Positions 1 to 9,639 are shown, counted from the stretch's first letter. The stretch is 64,000 nucleotides of DNA from CAZQQN01 sp964595485 (GCA_964595485.1 CAZQQN010000010.1:1-64000); one strand, 5' to 3'. Notes: generated by a model from the letters alone, not told the origin. Numbers and translations: made by a program.

Positions 1-587
1 TTAGCACCTATCCCTTAAATGTTATGAATAGATACCATTATCGTGGTTGCTATCCTATCAAATTTAAAAAAGTTTAATCAATATAAACCTGCAAACATTG
101 TGAATAAGGCTACCTGCTCTATTATACCATCCAATTACGCACATTAGGCGTTTTAACAGATACCATTACCAAACACGAGTTAAGCTATGTTTCCATTTGT
201 TGTTGATTAACCGGAAAAAACAAGGGGTTAGCCCTAATGTAGCTTGAATGGAAAAGGTGGTTTTAATGAGAAAGACTATTCAATGCTTGTTGAGCAAGCA
301 TACAGGAGAAGCATAGCCAAATCGTTGTCAGGGGAAGCATCCGCTTTTGGGTTTTGGGAATCCGGAATTCCTTTTTTTGTTTATTGAAAAACCCAAATCT
401 CATTGCTTTCGGATTTTGAAACCGGGAATAGTAAAAATGTAATTTGCCCCACTTCAACAAATCTCATTGAAATAGTACTTGAAAGCAAATAAAGAATCTC
501 AATAAACAGGTTTTTGTTGCAAATTTTGTTGCAAATAAAAAAAGGGCATTACCCGCAGTAGACGGACAAAACCCTTTTGTGTGGCGG
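1..587. other. Intergenic region left of tRNA-Val, no gene seen
   Basis: I see no supportable gene here. The short open frames have low-complexity or unlikely sequences, and one of them runs through the tRNA. A small hairpin at 357-371 (GGAAT/ATTCC arms) followed by seven T could terminate a forward transcript entering from outside the window, but no such gene is visible. Confidence 0.5.
537..580 (-). terminator. Possible terminator after tRNA-Val
   Basis: On the reverse strand, just past the tRNA 3' end, an AAAAGGG arm pairs with CCCTTTT about 25 bases later, and the second arm runs into a T-rich tract. The loop is large, so this is a weak call. Confidence 0.4.
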
Positions 588-662
588 TGGGCACTGATGG
601 ATTCGAACCATCGACCTTCTGCTTGTAAGGCAGATGCTCTAAACCAACTGAGCTAAGTGCCC
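588..662 (-). tRNA. tRNA-Val (anticodon TAC)
   Basis: The reverse strand folds as a complete cloverleaf. The acceptor arms are GGGCACT and AGTGCCC with discriminator A. The D arm contains AGCTCAGTTGGT. The anticodon stem TCTGC/GCAGA encloses the loop CTTACAA, giving anticodon TAC, which reads GUA and related valine codons. The T arm contains GGTTCGAATCC. CCA is not encoded in full: the genome reads ACCG after the acceptor stem, so the end must be completed by the CCA-adding enzyme encoded at 16927-18378. A protein frame overlapping this locus is an artefact. Confidence 0.95.
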
Positions 663-872
663 TTTTCCTCATCCTTTTTAAGCAGTGCAAATCTAAATGT
701 TTTCAGCGCAAACCGCCAAATGCTGATTTCATTTTTTGGTTGAGCTTTCAAGATAAATGCTAATCCATGTGTACCGCCCTAAAAAAGGTTTTTTTCAAAC
801 ACAGCTTACACTTGATAAGCCAATATTTGCCTTCATTGCTCGTTATTGCAAGGGAAAGCATTTTCTCCGAAA

Positions 873-904
873 TTTGGCGCTTTGATGAGATTGCGCTAAG
901 TTCG
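873..904 (+). promoter_or_regulatory. Candidate promoter of the AsmA-like gene
   Basis: TTTG at 873-876 lies 20 bases from TAAGTTCG at 897-904. This is a 7/8 match to the Bacteroidota -7 element TAnnTTTG with acceptable -33 spacing, 17 bases before the ATG at 922. Confidence 0.4.
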
Positions 905-921
905 GGTAATCATTCAGTGGT

Positions 922-3417
922 ATGCGGATATTTAAGCGAACATTCCTTCTGATAGTGCTGATCGGGGCCTTAATCGGGTCAGCTGGTTTTTTGTTCATCC
1001 AGGTATATGGGGACGATATCAAGAACGGGCTTATCACCTACCTCAATAAGCAACTCAACACCAAAGTCAACGCTGAGTCCATAGAACTTACTGTATGGGG
1101 CAAGTTTCCCCAGGTTTCCGTGGAGTTCACCAACCTTCGCGTCCAGGAAAGCATCCCCGGTTCATCAGAAAATTTAGCGGTTTTCGAGGAGGTCTTGTTT
1201 GTCCTTGACTTGTGGGAGATCATTCAGGGGAACTACATGGTAGAGCAGATCATGGCTGAAAATGGCCGGATCAATATGGCTGTGCGGGAAGATTTTGTCC
1301 GCAATTTCCGGATCCTGAAATCCAAAGAGAATAGGCCTGATTCAGGCAAATCCAATGACTTATCCCTGGATCTGAATAATGTGACGTTTAGCAATGTGCA
1401 GTGGCAATATACCAATGTGCCCCACGAAGAAAAGATCAGCACATACTTTGAAGAAGCCACCTTCAGCGGACAATTCCAGGATGAAGTATTCACCCTGCAA
1501 GCCAATACCAACAGCCTTGTTGAAGCATTTGAGATACAGAATACTACTTATGTTAAAAACAAACCTGTGGACCTCCAATGCAAGTTTAAAATCAATAAAA
1601 AGAAAGGGCGGTATGCTATTGAGGAAGGAAATATCCGTGTAGCTGATGCCCAGTTTAAGATTTCCGGCAAAATAATGGATAAGCAAAAAGGAAATGAACT
1701 GGATTTAACCTTTGAAGGCCGCAAAAATCGCCTGAAAACCCTGCTTGCTTTAGTGCCTGAAAAATACAGGGAGCCTTTTGCCAGTTACCATGGAGAAGGG
1801 AAATTCTTTTTCAATGCCAACCTGACAGGGTTGGTTTCAGCCAAAGCCAATCCACGGCTGAAGGTTGAATTTGGTATACAGAATGGCACCATTTCAAAGG
1901 AAGGGGTCCCAAAAAAATTAAAAGCAGTAAGCCTGGAAGGCAGCTTTACCAATGGTAATGAACAGGCCCTCTTAAGCACACTCCTGAAAATTAAAAATTT
2001 TAAGGCCAAATTAAATGGCAGGGAATTAAAAGGCAATATGACGCTGAATAATTTCACTGATCCTTATTTAAACTTAGAGATCTCAAGCAATGTCCGCTTA
2101 TCGGATGCCCATCAATTCCTGCCTTTCGAAGACATCACCAAATTAAACGGAAATTTATTCCTGGATGCTGCTTTTGCGGGCCGTATTAGTGACCTCCAAT
2201 CGGTAGAAACCGTTCACAAAACCAATTTTACCGGCAATATGTCCTTGCGGGAAGTCAATGCCAGATCGGAAAGCCAGGATACGGAATACAAGGACCTGAA
2301 CGGCAATTTCCGGTTCAACGGGAATGACCTGATTGTTAATAACTTCTCGGGTTTTGTCGGGAGCAGCAACTTTAAACTAAATGGTCATTTACGGAATCTC
2401 GCTTCTTTCCTCTTTTATGAGGAGGAAAAACTCACCATTGATGCCGATTTTCAAAGCAAAAACATCGACCTTCAGCCGTTGTTAACCACTGAATATCAGC
2501 AGGAATCCAAAGATTCGGTTATCACCTTTGCCCTACCCGATTACTTGGTTTTAGACTTGGGATTCAGGTGCAAAAAGGTACAGTACGATAATTTTCAGGC
2601 CACAAGAGTGAAGGGTAATGTTTTTTACAACGAAGGTAAGCTAAGTTTAAAAGGGCTTGATTTCAATTCCATGAGCGGCTCAATGAAACTTTCAGGCTCA
2701 TTTACCAGTCAGGAAGATGGTAACCTGCGTGCTGATTTGGAAGCCAAAGGGAAAAAAATTAGCCTTGATCAACTCTTTTACCAAATGAATGATTTTGGTC
2801 AGCAAACCTTGACGCATAAGCATTTAAAGGGAAGTGTCAATACAAATATTCAATTCACGGCTGAGTGGGATGAACACTTAAACCCCTTGTATGATCAATT
2901 AACAGTCCGGTCGGATGTTTCTGTTAAAAACGGGGAGTTGAATAATTTTGAGCCCATCATGAAACTTTCCGGCCTGATAGATGTGGAAGAGCTTAAAAAC
3001 CTTGATTTTCAGAAATTGAAAAACAACGTAGTGATTGCGGATAAAACCATTCAAATTCCTGAGATGCGTGTAGAGTCAAACGCATTTAAAATGGATTTCT
3101 CGGGGAAGCACTTCTTTAATAACCAGATTGAATACCACATGCGGATTAACCTTTCAGAGATCTTATTCGGGGAAAAGAAAGACTACGAGACCAAGTTTGG
3201 TAAAGTTGTTCACGAAGACAATGGCCAGATGAACTTATTTGTGAAAATGACGGGACCGGCATCCAACCCGGATATGCAATATGACCGGCAAGCTGTTGCA
3301 AAGAAGATCAAAAAGGATCTGAAAAAGGAAGGACAAGAGCTGGGTAAAGCCTTTGATAAAGGTGATCAACAGAACAAGGACAAGGATGAATACGAGTTGA
3401 AGTGGGACGATGAATAA
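922..3417 (+). CDS. AsmA family protein
   Basis: This is an 831-residue envelope protein of the AsmA-like superfamily. An uncleaved N-terminal membrane anchor (about residues 7-29) is followed by a long, beta-rich periplasmic region with repeated 'L.G' and 'V.I.NG.L' strands. The AsmA C-terminal-like part lies near residues 600-780, where the text reads 'VSVKNGELNNFEPI' and 'MRVESNAFKMDFSGK'. The last 40 residues are highly charged. AsmA-like proteins are thought to bridge inner and outer membranes and influence lipid transport or outer-membrane assembly; the exact role here is not shown. The histidine kinase gene follows after 32 bases, so the two may be cotranscribed. The family call is firm, the function is inferred. 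Confidence 0.85.
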   Translation: MRIFKRTFLLIVLIGALIGSAGFLFIQVYGDDIKNGLITYLNKQLNTKVNAESIELTVWGKFPQVSVEFTNLRVQESIPGSSENLAVFEEVLFVLDLWEIIQGNYMVEQIMAENGRINMAVREDFVRNFRILKSKENRPDSGKSNDLSLDLNNVTFSNVQWQYTNVPHEEKISTYFEEATFSGQFQDEVFTLQANTNSLVEAFEIQNTTYVKNKPVDLQCKFKINKKKGRYAIEEGNIRVADAQFKISGKIMDKQKGNELDLTFEGRKNRLKTLLALVPEKYREPFASYHGEGKFFFNANLTGLVSAKANPRLKVEFGIQNGTISKEGVPKKLKAVSLEGSFTNGNEQALLSTLLKIKNFKAKLNGRELKGNMTLNNFTDPYLNLEISSNVRLSDAHQFLPFEDITKLNGNLFLDAAFAGRISDLQSVETVHKTNFTGNMSLREVNARSESQDTEYKDLNGNFRFNGNDLIVNNFSGFVGSSNFKLNGHLRNLASFLFYEEEKLTIDADFQSKNIDLQPLLTTEYQQESKDSVITFALPDYLVLDLGFRCKKVQYDNFQATRVKGNVFYNEGKLSLKGLDFNSMSGSMKLSGSFTSQEDGNLRADLEAKGKKISLDQLFYQMNDFGQQTLTHKHLKGSVNTNIQFTAEWDEHLNPLYDQLTVRSDVSVKNGELNNFEPIMKLSGLIDVEELKNLDFQKLKNNVVIADKTIQIPEMRVESNAFKMDFSGKHFFNNQIEYHMRINLSEILFGEKKDYETKFGKVVHEDNGQMNLFVKMTGPASNPDMQYDRQAVAKKIKKDLKKEGQELGKAFDKGDQQNKDKDEYELKWDDE

Positions 3418-3449
3418 CCATTGAAAAGCCCTGTCATAACCAGACCCCT

Positions 3450-4577
3450 ATGTTTCGAAAAAAAACGCTTTGGAAAATAGCCCTACTTTTTGCAGCGTTG
3501 TTAATCAGTGTAGCCTCTTTACTGTATACCAACTACCTGGCTGACCGTTTAATGAAAGCAGAAAAGAAGAAGGTGCGCCTTTGGGCAGAGGCTCAGCGCC
3601 AGTTAGGGAAAACAGAAAATCCGGGCTTCCTCCTTAAGGTGGTTCAGAAGAATGAAACGGTTCCCGTAATCCTGGTTGGAGAGGAAGGCGAGATCCAGTC
3701 ATCCCGTAACATTGAGTCCGAAAACAAGGAATACCTCAAGAAGCAATTGGCTGAAATGAAAGCAAGCCGGGATCCTATCGTTATTGAGGATGAATTCGGC
3801 AATAAAAGTTATGTTTACTACAAGGAATCCATCCTTGTATCCCAGTTACGCTATTTCCCCTATATCCAACTTTTGATCATCGGCTTGTTTTTCGGGGTAG
3901 CCTACATTGCATTCAGTGCTTCCCGTAAATATGAGCAAAACAAAGTATGGGTTGGGTTAGCAAAGGAAACCGCCCATCAATTAGGAACGCCTTTGTCTTC
4001 TCTAATGGGGTGGATCTCTTACCTGAAAACAACCCAATCCGTTAAGGAATCTACCATCCAGGAACTGGAAAAAGATGTAGAAAGGCTCCAGGTAATAACG
4101 GACCGTTTTTCCAAAATTGGTTCTCATACTCATTTAAAGCGGGAAAATGTTTACGAGCAAATACAGCAAACGGTGAATTATTGCCGTTCCCGCTTTTCGG
4201 CTAATGTTGACATTAGCATTGACCCGGATGCCAACCAGGAGATCAAAGCCAAGCTGAACCCATCCTTGTTTGATTGGGTTATTGAAAACATCGTCAAGAA
4301 CGCCATTGACGCGATTAAAACCTCCGGTTCTATTGAGTTTTGCATCATGGAACAGGGCAAACATGCCGTCATCGATATTAAAGACACCGGAAAAGGTTTG
4401 AGCCGCTCAGATTTTAAAACGATTTTTGAACCTGGCTACTCAACCCGCAAGCGCGGATGGGGGCTTGGCTTATCCTTATCTAAACGAATCATAGAAGAAT
4501 ACCACAAAGGTCAGATCTACGTCAAATCCTCTGAGCTTAACAAAGGCACTACATTTCGGATAAAACTAATGAAGTAA
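3450..4577 (+). CDS. Sensor histidine kinase (orphan)
   Basis: This is a 375-residue membrane histidine kinase. Transmembrane segments lie at about residues 8-27 and 136-156 and enclose a ~105-residue extracytoplasmic sensor region. The H box 'AKETAHQLGTPLSSL' places the phosphoacceptor at His176. The ATPase core has the N box 'ENIVKNAIDAIK', the G1 box 'DTGKGLS' and the G2 box 'KRGWGLGLSLSKRI'. No HAMP or PAS domain is obvious. No response regulator lies next to it, so its partner must be encoded elsewhere. The 'HQLGTPLSSL' form of the H box is common in Bacteroidota kinases. The stimulus is unknown, though proximity to the AsmA-like gene hints at envelope sensing. Confidence 0.9.
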   Translation: MFRKKTLWKIALLFAALLISVASLLYTNYLADRLMKAEKKKVRLWAEAQRQLGKTENPGFLLKVVQKNETVPVILVGEEGEIQSSRNIESENKEYLKKQLAEMKASRDPIVIEDEFGNKSYVYYKESILVSQLRYFPYIQLLIIGLFFGVAYIAFSASRKYEQNKVWVGLAKETAHQLGTPLSSLMGWISYLKTTQSVKESTIQELEKDVERLQVITDRFSKIGSHTHLKRENVYEQIQQTVNYCRSRFSANVDISIDPDANQEIKAKLNPSLFDWVIENIVKNAIDAIKTSGSIEFCIMEQGKHAVIDIKDTGKGLSRSDFKTIFEPGYSTRKRGWGLGLSLSKRIIEEYHKGQIYVKSSELNKGTTFRIKLMK

Positions 4578-4742
4578 GCAACCAGGAAAATTAATCCAGG
4601 CCGTTTCTTATTTCCGGTTAACTATGTCATATCAAAACTTGAATAACCCAATCACCTGTTCAGCCAAACGCAAAAACCCAAAAACACCAAATTCCGACAA
4701 TGCGCCTTAATTTCGCATCATTCATATAAAAGCTTTTAAGGC

Positions 4743-5621
4743 ATGATCCAATCCATGACAGGCTATGGGCAGGTCCAAAAGAAAGTAGGAAACCTGGATG
4801 TTTCGGTAGAAATTAAATCCCTGAACAATAAAAGTTTTGACGTCAATTTTAAGCTTCCCAAACAATTCAATTACAAGGAACCATCGCTTCGTACTTACCT
4901 TAATGACCAATTAACCCGCGGAAAGATCTTTTTCTCGCTTGAGATCAAGTACACAGACGTTGAACAGCTTAAAAGGAATATTAACCATGACCTCATAAAG
5001 CGTTACTTCAATGAATTGGCCCAAACGGCTAATTCGCTTGATGCAAGCCATGAAGGCCTTCTAAGTACTATCCTGACATTTCCCGAAATCTTCGAACAAC
5101 CAGAAGAAACAAACCGGGAGGAACAGTGGGAAGCCCTATTCCCCGCAATAGAAGAGGCTGTCCAGCAATTAATCGCTTTTCGGCAGGAGGAGGGCCGGAA
5201 CCTTTACCATCAGTTAAAGGCCTACGGTGAGAGCATTCAACAAGAAAAAGCATCCATTGTTGAATCAAAGGATAGCAGGTATCAAAAAGTTAGGGACAAG
5301 ATTCACGCAGACTTATCCCAATTCCTGGACAATCCACAGGCTAAAATCGATAAAAACCGATTTGAGCAGGAAGTCCTTTATTACCTGGAAAAAATCGATA
5401 TCACTGAGGAACTGGATCGGCTAAACAGCCATTTTGATTACTATTTCCAAACACTTGAAGAAGCCGAAGCGGGAAGAAAGCTTAATTTCATTACCCAGGA
5501 AATGGGCAGGGAGATCAATACCATAGGCTCAAAGATCAATGATGCAGCCATTCAGCAGCAAGTCGTGGGTATGAAAGAAAACCTTGAAAAGATTAAAGAA
5601 CAAGTACAAAATATTTTGTAA
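4743..5621 (+). CDS. YicC/YloC family endoribonuclease
   Basis: This 292-residue protein matches the YicC family from end to end. It opens with 'MIQSMTGYGQ', has the conserved 'EIKSLNNKSFD' early region, and ends in the C-terminal signature 'GREINTIGSKINDAAIQQ'. Family members are reported to be endoribonucleases acting on small RNAs; this is family knowledge rather than something visible here. It starts a tight cluster: gmk begins 3 bases after its stop, and nadD and bshB1 follow with gaps under 20 bases, so all four are likely one transcript. The yicC-gmk order is widely conserved in bacteria, which supports the call. Confidence 0.93.
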   Translation: MIQSMTGYGQVQKKVGNLDVSVEIKSLNNKSFDVNFKLPKQFNYKEPSLRTYLNDQLTRGKIFFSLEIKYTDVEQLKRNINHDLIKRYFNELAQTANSLDASHEGLLSTILTFPEIFEQPEETNREEQWEALFPAIEEAVQQLIAFRQEEGRNLYHQLKAYGESIQQEKASIVESKDSRYQKVRDKIHADLSQFLDNPQAKIDKNRFEQEVLYYLEKIDITEELDRLNSHFDYYFQTLEEAEAGRKLNFITQEMGREINTIGSKINDAAIQQQVVGMKENLEKIKEQVQNIL

Positions 5622-5624
5622 ACT

Positions 5625-6212
5625 ATGCAAGGGAAACTGATCATCGTTTCGGGGCCTTCGGGAACCGGCAAAACAACAGTTGTCCATGATTTACTGGATC
5701 AGTTTGCGGAGCTTGCTTTTTCCATATCGGCTACTACCAGGTCCATGCGAAGTGATGAAAAAGATGGTCAGGACTACTATTTCCTTGACAAGGCAGATTT
5801 TGAAGCCAGGATAAACGATGATGCGTTTCTCGAGTATGAAGAAGTTTACAAAGACCTGTACTACGGAACATTGATGGAAGAGATACAGCGAATTTGGGAT
5901 ATGCAACAAATCCCGGTATTGGATATAGATGTAAAAGGGGCTTTGAATATAAAAAAGCACTTCCGGGGAGATCCATTGCTAATTTTCATCCATCCCGGTT
6001 CTAAGGAAAACCTTGAAGAACGGTTGAATGCCAGGGGCACTGAAAAGCCGGAAAAAGTTCAAAAAAGGTTGGATAAAGCTGATTTCGAGCTCTCGGCTGC
6101 TTCTGAGTTTCATCATGTCTTGTATAATTACCGGTTATCAGAAACACAAGCAAAAACGAGGGAGCTGGTAAAGGAGTATTTGATAAAAGCAAAAGCGGAG
6201 AGTCAATCTTAA
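5625..6212 (+). CDS. gmk: Guanylate kinase
   Basis: This enzyme phosphorylates GMP to GDP with ATP, a required step in GTP and dGTP supply. The 195-residue length is standard. The P-loop is 'SGPSGTGKTT' near residues 8-17. The GMP-binding region carries 'SATTRSMRSDEKDGQDYYF' and 'FLEYEEVYKDLYYGT', and the lid region has the characteristic Arg-rich 'EERLNARGTEKPEKVQKRL'. It is the second gene of the yicC-gmk-nadD-bshB1 cluster, spaced by 3 and 16 bases from its neighbours. Nothing unusual is seen. Confidence 0.97.
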   Translation: MQGKLIIVSGPSGTGKTTVVHDLLDQFAELAFSISATTRSMRSDEKDGQDYYFLDKADFEARINDDAFLEYEEVYKDLYYGTLMEEIQRIWDMQQIPVLDIDVKGALNIKKHFRGDPLLIFIHPGSKENLEERLNARGTEKPEKVQKRLDKADFELSAASEFHHVLYNYRLSETQAKTRELVKEYLIKAKAESQS

Positions 6213-6228
6213 ACAAAGGCCAATAGCC

Positions 6229-6813
6229 ATGAAGACTGGTTTATTTTTCGGATCATTCAACCCCATTCACATAGGCCATTTGATATTGGCCAGCCACATG
6301 GTGGAGCATTCTGCCCTGGACCGGGTGATGTTTGTTGTTTCACCCCAAAGTCCTTTCAAGAAAAAAGCAAGCCTGCTCAATGAATACGATCGCCTGGAAT
6401 TGATCCGCGCAGCCACAGAGGATGATGACCGTTTAGAACATACGGACATTGAATTCAAATTAGCGCAACCCAATTATACAATTCACACCTTACTGCACTT
6501 GGAGGAAAGATATCCAAACCGGGAATTTGGCCTCATGATGGGTTCAGATACGGTGAATTCATTACCGAAATGGAAAAACTACGAAGAGATCATTGCCAAT
6601 TATTCGCTGTATGTTTATCCCAGACCGGATAACCCCGTAAAGGGACCGGAAGAGGCAGATATCAAACATTTTGATGCACCCTTGATGCGAATCTCATCCA
6701 GTTTCATACGGGATAACCTTCAATCAGGGAAGTCTGTTCGCTATTTAGTTCCTGAACCGGTTCTGGAACGAATTGAAAAATGGGGTTTTTATAAACAGCA
6801 AAAGAAAACTTAA
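6229..6813 (+). CDS. nadD: Nicotinate-nucleotide adenylyltransferase
   Basis: NadD joins ATP and nicotinate mononucleotide to form deamido-NAD, the penultimate step of NAD synthesis. The nucleotidyltransferase fold is marked by 'GSFNPIHIGHL' (the HxGH motif) at the N terminus and by 'ISSSFIRDNL' (an ISSTxIR-type motif) near residue 150. The length of 194 residues is normal. The start ATG at 6229 gives the expected short lead-in 'MKTGLFFG'. It sits between gmk and bshB1 in the same orientation; bshB1 starts 2 bases after its stop, so cotranscription is very likely. Confidence 0.97.
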   Translation: MKTGLFFGSFNPIHIGHLILASHMVEHSALDRVMFVVSPQSPFKKKASLLNEYDRLELIRAATEDDDRLEHTDIEFKLAQPNYTIHTLLHLEERYPNREFGLMMGSDTVNSLPKWKNYEEIIANYSLYVYPRPDNPVKGPEEADIKHFDAPLMRISSSFIRDNLQSGKSVRYLVPEPVLERIEKWGFYKQQKKT

Positions 6814-6815
6814 AA

Positions 6816-7547
6816 ATGAAGCTTGATATATTGGTTATAGCCGCCCATCCGGACGATGCCGAAATGTGTGTTGGGGGTACCATTTTAGCCCATACCCATA
6901 AAGGCCACAAGGTGGGCATCCTCGACTTAACAGAGGGTGAGTTGGGCACCCGCGGCGATGCGGAAACAAGGAAAGCAGAAGCACAGGATGCAGGCCAAGT
7001 CATGGGTATAGCAGTGCGTGAAAATATGGGTTTCAGGGACGGTTTCTTCTCCAACGATGAAAGCCACCAAAGAGCGCTGATCAAAAAAATTCGCCAATAC
7101 CAACCTGAGTTGGTTATAACCAATGCCCCCTCTGACCGCCACCCGGACCATGGTAGAGCTTCTGAATTGGTCAAAGAATCTGCTTTTTATTCAGGCCTGC
7201 GCCGGATAGAAACTTCGATGGACGGGGAGGATCAGGAGGCCTGGCGGCCTCATATGGTCTACCATTTTATCCAATACTACCATCATACCCCAGAACTGGT
7301 GGTGGATATTGGTCCATACCTTGACCAAAAGCTGCAAGCCATACAGGCCTATCAATCCCAGTTTTATAACAAGGATAGCAATGAACCTGAAACCATTCTA
7401 ACAAATCCGCATTTTTTTGAAACCCTGAAAGGTAGATGGCGGGAAATGGGTGCAGCTGCTCACCTGGCATTGGGAGAAGGCTTCGTATCCCAGCGCACTA
7501 TTGCGGTGAATGACCTTTTTCAAATTAAATATGAGGGCAATGCTTAG
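6816..7547 (+). CDS. bshB1: Bacillithiol biosynthesis deacetylase BshB1
   Basis: This is a 243-residue LmbE/PIG-L type zinc deacetylase. BshB1 removes acetate from GlcNAc-malate in the second step of bacillithiol synthesis. The zinc-binding and catalytic motif 'AAHPDDAEMCVGG' is near residue 9, and the second histidine motif 'RHPDHGRASELV' is near residue 109. The stretch 'LTEGELGTRGDAETR' is typical of the BshB1 branch rather than of mycothiol or sugar-lipid deacetylases. BshA and BshC are not in this window. Many Bacteroidota make bacillithiol as their main low-molecular-weight thiol, so the call fits the organism. Confidence 0.92.
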   Translation: MKLDILVIAAHPDDAEMCVGGTILAHTHKGHKVGILDLTEGELGTRGDAETRKAEAQDAGQVMGIAVRENMGFRDGFFSNDESHQRALIKKIRQYQPELVITNAPSDRHPDHGRASELVKESAFYSGLRRIETSMDGEDQEAWRPHMVYHFIQYYHHTPELVVDIGPYLDQKLQAIQAYQSQFYNKDSNEPETILTNPHFFETLKGRWREMGAAAHLALGEGFVSQRTIAVNDLFQIKYEGNA

Positions 7548-7646
7548 CCTGCTAAGGTCAAATCCTATCTCTCCAGTTTACCTTTCCCAGGATAGCCTCC
7601 AATAGCTATTATTGCCTCCTACGCTTTAGAGTTATCACCGCCGGTA

Positions 7647-7676
7647 TTGTATCTATTCTACCTATTCCTATTTTTG
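7647..7676 (+). promoter_or_regulatory. Bacteroidota-type promoter for DUF2157 gene
   Basis: TTG at 7647-7649, a 19-base spacer and TATTTTTG at 7669-7676 match the TTG-N17..23-TAnnTTTG consensus perfectly. The ATG follows at 7719, giving a leader of roughly 35 bases. Confidence 0.6.
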
Positions 7677-7718
7677 GCTTTCAGGCAGAAACTTTAATCC
7701 AGTCATTGGTATCAACGT

Positions 7719-9002
7719 ATGCGTATACTAAAAGACTTAGATGAGCTTGTTGATGCGGGTATCATAACCCGGGAAACCGCTGATTCTATCAGTAAGTACT
7801 ACCAAAACAAAGCGGAGAAATCAACCAATCCGCTTTATATTATTTTCGGAATACTTGGAGGATTGCTGGTAGGCCTGGGCACGATTCTTATCGTTGCTCA
7901 TAATTGGGCTGAATTTTCCAAAACTATAAGGACGATCTTTGCTTTTATTCCCCTTGTTCTGGGTCAAATCCTGTGCGCCTTCGTTTTGCTTAAAAAACAC
8001 AATAACCGGGTATGGCGCGAAAGCAGCACAGCTTTTTTATTCCTTGCCATAGCCAGTTGTATTTCGCTAATAAGCCAGATTTATCACATACCAGGTAATC
8101 TAAACACCTTCATGCTTACATGGCTGCCGCTTGCCCTTCCTCTCGTTTATATCATGCGGTCATCTGTCGCCTCATTAATGTTTATTATTGGTATGAGCTT
8201 TTATGTTTTCCTGGCTGATTATTGGCTTTTTTCTTCATCAGAGCCATTGTTTTTTTGGCTCTTTTTCATTGGCATTCTGCCTTATTATTACTGGCTTTAT
8301 CGGGATGAGCCTCACAGTAATTTCATGAATTTTCACAACTGGCTAATCCCGCTTTCTCTTACAATAGCCCTGGGAACAGTAATACAGGACAAAGGGTACC
8401 TCTTACTGGTTGGCTATAGTAGTCTTTTCAGTTTGTTTGTTTTGGTTGGCAACACTGCTCCTATAAAGCCAAAAAAGCTAAGCCAGAATGGCTACAAAGT
8501 TGTTGGAATACTCGGAGCTGCTATTTACCTGGTCATCCTTAGCTTCGACTCCTTTTGGCAGGACTTAAGAACCCTTGATGTTTCATTGTTCAAAACAATT
8601 GAGCTTCCTGAATTATTAGCGGCAGGCTTGCCAACCCTGTTAGCGGCAGCGCTTTTATATGTTAAAAGGCTTCCTAAGTCCTTGTTTGCCATTAATCCCT
8701 TTGAGTGGTTCTTCCTATTTTTCATCCCGATTTTTGGGATCGGATTTTATTCAGGCTTTTCCGTTGTCTTAATCAATCTTTTGGCGCTTGCTTTTGCATT
8801 ATTGGTTATCAGAAAAGGTGCCCGTAAACAAAACCTGGGACAATTAAACTTTGGCTTACTTATAATCATTGCTCTGTTAATTGGTAAATTTTTAGATATA
8901 GACCTTAGCTTCTTAACAAGGGGTATTTTATTTATCCTGGTCGGGATCGGATTCTTTTTAACCAATTTCTGGATGCTTAAAAAGCAAAAAACCAATGAAT
9001 AA
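7719..9002 (+). CDS. DUF2157 domain-containing membrane protein
   Basis: This 427-residue protein has a short cytoplasmic N terminus ('LDELVDAGIITRETADSISKYY'-like, typical of DUF2157) followed by about ten or more hydrophobic segments up to the end. The stretch 'GGLLVGLGTILIVAHNW' is the family's first membrane segment. The function is unknown. Its stop overlaps the start of the downstream GDYXXLXY gene by 8 bases, an arrangement seen repeatedly for these two families, which suggests translational coupling and a joint role in the membrane. A clear promoter lies upstream. Confidence 0.88.
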   Translation: MRILKDLDELVDAGIITRETADSISKYYQNKAEKSTNPLYIIFGILGGLLVGLGTILIVAHNWAEFSKTIRTIFAFIPLVLGQILCAFVLLKKHNNRVWRESSTAFLFLAIASCISLISQIYHIPGNLNTFMLTWLPLALPLVYIMRSSVASLMFIIGMSFYVFLADYWLFSSSEPLFFWLFFIGILPYYYWLYRDEPHSNFMNFHNWLIPLSLTIALGTVIQDKGYLLLVGYSSLFSLFVLVGNTAPIKPKKLSQNGYKVVGILGAAIYLVILSFDSFWQDLRTLDVSLFKTIELPELLAAGLPTLLAAALLYVKRLPKSLFAINPFEWFFLFFIPIFGIGFYSGFSVVLINLLALAFALLVIRKGARKQNLGQLNFGLLIIIALLIGKFLDIDLSFLTRGILFILVGIGFFLTNFWMLKKQKTNE

Positions 9003-9567
9003 ACAATTCCTGATATGGGCGGCTTTTGTTGTTACCGTGTTGGTGCAGCTTTACGTTCCCATTAACATGATCTTAAGTAAGCAGGATACATTAAAAACTG
9101 GCCAAACATTCAAGTTTAAAACCGCTCCGGTAGATCCTGAAGACCCGTTTAGGGGTAAATATATCAGCCTTAACTATAAACAAAATGCTGTTGAAGTAGC
9201 TAACCAGGATGAGTGGGCTACGGAGGCTCCTATTTATGTATCGGTTGAAAAAGGGCCTGACGGATTCGCCCGGTTGCGATCCGTTTCGAAAGCACCACCT
9301 AAGCATAAAAGTCATTACTTTAGAGCCAAGGTCGATTACACTAACCCAACAGACTCTAATGAAATTCTTATTGATTACCCGTTTGACCGGTTTTATATGA
9401 ATGAATTCAAGGTAGATACAGCGGAGGATAAGTACCGCAAAGCCTTAGCTGATACCTCTGCAACCACTTATGCTGTCGTTTCTATCAAGGATGGCGATGC
9501 GGTGGTGAATGATCTCGTTATCAATGGCCAGTCGCTAAAATCATTGATTGGCGATAGCGATTCATGA
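8995..9567 (+). CDS. GDYXXLXY domain-containing protein
   Basis: This is a 190-residue protein with an N-terminal signal anchor (about residues 5-24) and a periplasmic domain. It carries 'DPEDPFRGKYISLNY', a variant of the GDYxxLxY signature in which Gly-Lys replaces Gly-Asp. The function is unknown. The start overlaps the upstream DUF2157 gene by 8 bases, and the conserved pairing supports the family assignment. The reverse-strand deoxynucleoside kinase converges on it 72 bases away, with no strong terminator visible between them. Confidence 0.88.
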   Translation: MNKQFLIWAAFVVTVLVQLYVPINMILSKQDTLKTGQTFKFKTAPVDPEDPFRGKYISLNYKQNAVEVANQDEWATEAPIYVSVEKGPDGFARLRSVSKAPPKHKSHYFRAKVDYTNPTDSNEILIDYPFDRFYMNEFKVDTAEDKYRKALADTSATTYAVVSIKDGDAVVNDLVINGQSLKSLIGDSDS

Positions 9568-9639
9568 ATTGCATGGTTTACCAATCCAATTAACGAAATC
9601 GCGCAAGCATTAAGTAGCTATTGGCCGAAGCCGTTAAAC

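Noticed and set aside
263..460. 65-codon reverse open frame
   Set aside because: No domain, signal or believable composition; the region looks intergenic.
499..690. 63-codon reverse open frame
   Set aside because: It runs straight through the tRNA-Val gene; its translation is that of the tRNA sequence.
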